Source: G965267425 sp965267425
GTDB lineage: Bacteria > Bacteroidota > Bacteroidia > Flavobacteriales_E > Vicingaceae
NCBI GenBank assembly: GCA_965267425.1
Contig: OZ253959.1
Location: forward strand, 496,001 to 560,000
DNA: 64,000 bases
Reading direction: 5' to 3'
The notes beneath the pieces were generated by a model. It worked only from the letters and a program-made list of their open reading frames with translations, was not told the origin of the DNA and ran no database searches. Positions 62,203 to 64,000 of this stretch are shown here, in pieces (within the stretch, counting starts at the first letter, position 1; the number at the start of each line of letters is the position of its first letter). The translations under genes were made by a program, and so were the position numbers.

Positions 62203-62843
62203 TGGTCTTCATGATATTTTTTGACGCCGGCATTAATTTCAACGGCCAGATGATTTTCTTCCGGTGGAATTGGGCATGAATACCTGTCATTATAAGCACA
62301 ATATGGATTGTATGATAAATTAAAATCCATTTCAAGTTCTTGACCTTCCGGGATAATTATATCTAAATACCGACCACCCCCATAACTGGCAATTCCATTG
62401 GTGTAATCTTTAAACGGAACAAACAATTCATTTTTGTATTCTTCTGATTTCGAATAGTCAATGTTTTGATATGCAGTCAGTTGATGTTGTTCACCATGTA
62501 ATGTAAAATGAATGGTCCCGTATTTTCGGTACAACGGTAATCGTTCTGTAGATGTTTTCATACGGAACGTATCCGAAATTGATTTTTCAAATTTCCCTAC
62601 AACCAAATAATCATAATCAATTGGGAAATAAAATAAACCTTCATATGATGAAAACGAGGCAGAATCCAAGGGTGTGGAGGAAATGATACCAAATTCTTCA
62701 TGGAGGACTTCCCGATGTTTGGTAACATGGTCTTTATGTTGCATGTCAGTCATGGATTTTGTTGGCGACAAACAACTCGTAAGTACTGAAATAACTAAGA
62801 CAATCAGGGCAAACAGGGAAGAGTAGTATTTCATGGTTTTCAA
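62199..62843 (-). CDS. DUF1684-family lipoprotein
   Basis: 214 residues with a lipoprotein signal (lipobox VLTSC, Cys at about 24). The mature part has the DUF1684 pattern: HREVLHEEFG, LFYFPIDYDYLVVGKFE, MKTSTERLPLYRKYGTIHFTLHG and the C-terminal YNPYCAYNDRYSCPIPPEENHL (Cys-x6-Cys). The function of the family is unknown. It is convergent with the DUF2063 gene (4-bp overlap), so it is probably not in the RiPP operon, and divergent from pheT. Confidence 0.85.
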   Translation of the reverse strand: MKTMKYYSSLFALIVLVISVLTSCLSPTKSMTDMQHKDHVTKHREVLHEEFGIISSTPLDSASFSSYEGLFYFPIDYDYLVVGKFEKSISDTFRMKTSTERLPLYRKYGTIHFTLHGEQHQLTAYQNIDYSKSEEYKNELFVPFKDYTNGIASYGGGRYLDIIIPEGQELEMDFNLSYNPYCAYNDRYSCPIPPEENHLAVEINAGVKKYHEDH

Positions 62844-62867
62844 ATGTAGTTAATTTGTCTTGATCAC

Positions 62868-62896
62868 TTGCAGATAGGCGATTTTACTTACTTTTG
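62868..62896 (+). promoter_or_regulatory. Promoter of pheT
   Basis: TTG (62868-62870), an 18-bp spacer, then TACTTTTG (62889-62896) match the Bacteroidota consensus. The pheT ATG follows 21 bp later. Confidence 0.6.
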
Positions 62897-62917
62897 TCAG
62901 GTTTAAAAAAGCATTGG

Positions 62918-64000
62918 ATGAAGGTTTCGTACAATTGGTTAAGTGAGTTTCTTGAGAAGATGCCTTCTGTTCAGGAAACAGTTGATATTCTCACCAATAC
63001 AGGCCTGGAAGTTTCGGGGGTAGAAGAATTTGTGAGTATTCAAGGAGGATTAGAAGGACTGGTAATTGGCGAGGTTATTGAAAAATGGCAACATCCCAAT
63101 GCTGATAGACTGAGTTTAACAAAAGTGAATGTCGGATCTGGCGATCTTTTGCAAATTGTCTGTGGAGCGCCCAATGTTGATAAAGGGCAAAAGGTGGTGG
63201 TTGCCACGGTGGGAACAACCCTTTATCCTTCTGAAGGTGATTCGTTTAAAATTAAGAAAGGCAAAATCCGAGGGGAAGAATCATTGGGAATGATATGCGC
63301 TGAAGATGAAATTGGACTCGGAGAGAGTCATGAAGGAATCATGGTGTTGGATGGCAGTGCTAAAATCGGAACGCCTGCTTCTGAATATTTTCAAATTGAA
63401 AGAGATTCCATTATTGAAATTGACCTTACGCCAAATCGAAGTGATGCCATTTCTCATTTAGGTGTTGCAAGGGATTTACAGGCTTTTTTGAACAATCAAG
63501 ACGATAAACTGGAAAAATCAAGGATTTCGATTCCGAAAGTTGAATCGATGAAATCTACTAATCAACATCAAAACATTTCAGTTGAAGTCGAAAATAACCA
63601 AGAATGTTTGAGGTATGCAGGATTGGTGGTTGATGGAATCAAAGTAGGACCATCTCCTGAATGGCTTAAGAATCGCTTAACATCCTTAGGATTAGCCTCC
63701 ATCAATAATGTTGTGGATGTTACCAATTTGGTAATGATGGAAACCGGGCAGCCTTTACATGCCTTTGATGTGAGTCAAATCAAAGGACATAAAATAGTAG
63801 TGCGCAATGCCAAAGAAGGAACCAAGTTTGTGACATTGGATGAAAAAGAAAGGTCGCTTTCATCGGCTGACATGATGATATGCAATGAAAAAGAGGAGAT
63901 GTGCATAGCGGGAGTATTTGGTGGACTTTCTTCCGGAGTTTCTGATACTACAACGGCGGTGTTTATTGAAAGTGCCATATTTGATCCCGTCAAGGTGAGA
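62918..64000 (+). CDS. pheT: Phenylalanine-tRNA ligase beta subunit, 5' part (runs off the window)
   Basis: The first 361 codons of PheT. The start MKVSYNWLSEFLE is family-typical. The N-terminal tRNA-binding (EMAP/OB-fold) domain has VVIGEVIEKWQHPNADRLSLTKVNVG (VIGEV onward, about 52-76) and IVCGAPNV. Then B1 (IEIDLTPNRSDAISHLGVARDLQA), and the B3/B4 editing domain begins with INNVVDVTNLVMMETGQPLHAFD. It pairs with PheS, encoded elsewhere. The remaining roughly 440 residues lie beyond 64000. Confidence 0.95.
   Translation, partial: MKVSYNWLSEFLEKMPSVQETVDILTNTGLEVSGVEEFVSIQGGLEGLVIGEVIEKWQHPNADRLSLTKVNVGSGDLLQIVCGAPNVDKGQKVVVATVGTTLYPSEGDSFKIKKGKIRGEESLGMICAEDEIGLGESHEGIMVLDGSAKIGTPASEYFQIERDSIIEIDLTPNRSDAISHLGVARDLQAFLNNQDDKLEKSRISIPKVESMKSTNQHQNISVEVENNQECLRYAGLVVDGIKVGPSPEWLKNRLTSLGLASINNVVDVTNLVMMETGQPLHAFDVSQIKGHKIVVRNAKEGTKFVTLDEKERSLSSADMMICNEKEEMCIAGVFGGLSSGVSDTTTAVFIESAIFDPVKVR

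Overview
The window is chromosomal DNA of a Bacteroidota bacterium, probably an aquatic Flavobacteriales-like lineage; the exact family cannot be read from the sequence. Signs are the short group-1 sigma factor without region 1.1, type IX secretion (T9SS) genes (a PorT, a PorV/PorQ-family barrel, a C25 PorU-like peptidase and a T9SS sorting-domain tail at the left edge), a TamL-type Omp85 lipoprotein, a DUF5686 protein, menaquinone UbiE, near-absence of Shine-Dalgarno sequences, frequent TTG/GTG starts and repeated TAnnTTTG promoter cores. GC looks like about 40 percent throughout. I see no tRNA, rRNA, CRISPR array, insertion sequence or prophage. Genes are densely packed, with many 1-40 bp overlaps.

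Layout. 0-7.5 kb: saccharopine-dehydrogenase-like enzyme, then a leftward housekeeping run (rpe, rpoD, pnp, rpsO, accD, class I aldolase). 7.5-16.2 kb: TamL and an rRNA methyltransferase fire apart from a 16-bp palindrome that carries a -7 element on each strand; then leftward porT, ubiE, a TrkH potassium channel, a heptose-7-phosphate kinase and an aspartate aminotransferase. 16.3-25 kb: small membrane proteins, a 1071-residue propeller/barrel protein, a half-size TauE, an M20 amidohydrolase, a surface protein and RecQ. 25-30.9 kb: two GT-C-like membrane proteins, a family 2 glycosyltransferase and TatC. 30.9-36.2 kb: DUF5686 protein, LptB, PurS, PssA and an acyltransferase. 36.3-42.3 kb: PorV-like plus a 1660-residue PorU-like peptidase. 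42.3-44.7 kb: a leftward four-gene signalling operon (104-residue soluble protein, polytopic membrane protein, histidine kinase, NarL-type regulator). A 518-bp gene-free gap follows. 45.2-54.8 kb: Lnt, Lpd, HemH, a PqqB-like hydrolase, PabB, TilS, YhhQ. 54.8-60 kb: DsbD with a doubled N-terminal domain, GmhA, a ComM-like ATPase.

The most interesting part is 60.1-62.2 kb. It holds a short secreted precursor with repeated EGKCG/EHKCG motifs (60174-60575), an MNIO (DUF692) enzyme (60633-61463) and its DUF2063 partner (61429-62202). This is the gene order of copper-related HvfA/bufferin-type RiPP pathways. A strong intrinsic terminator separates precursor from enzymes, and the Cys-rich core contains a 50-bp duplication whose copies differ only at synonymous positions. 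The window closes with a DUF1684 lipoprotein and the start of pheT.
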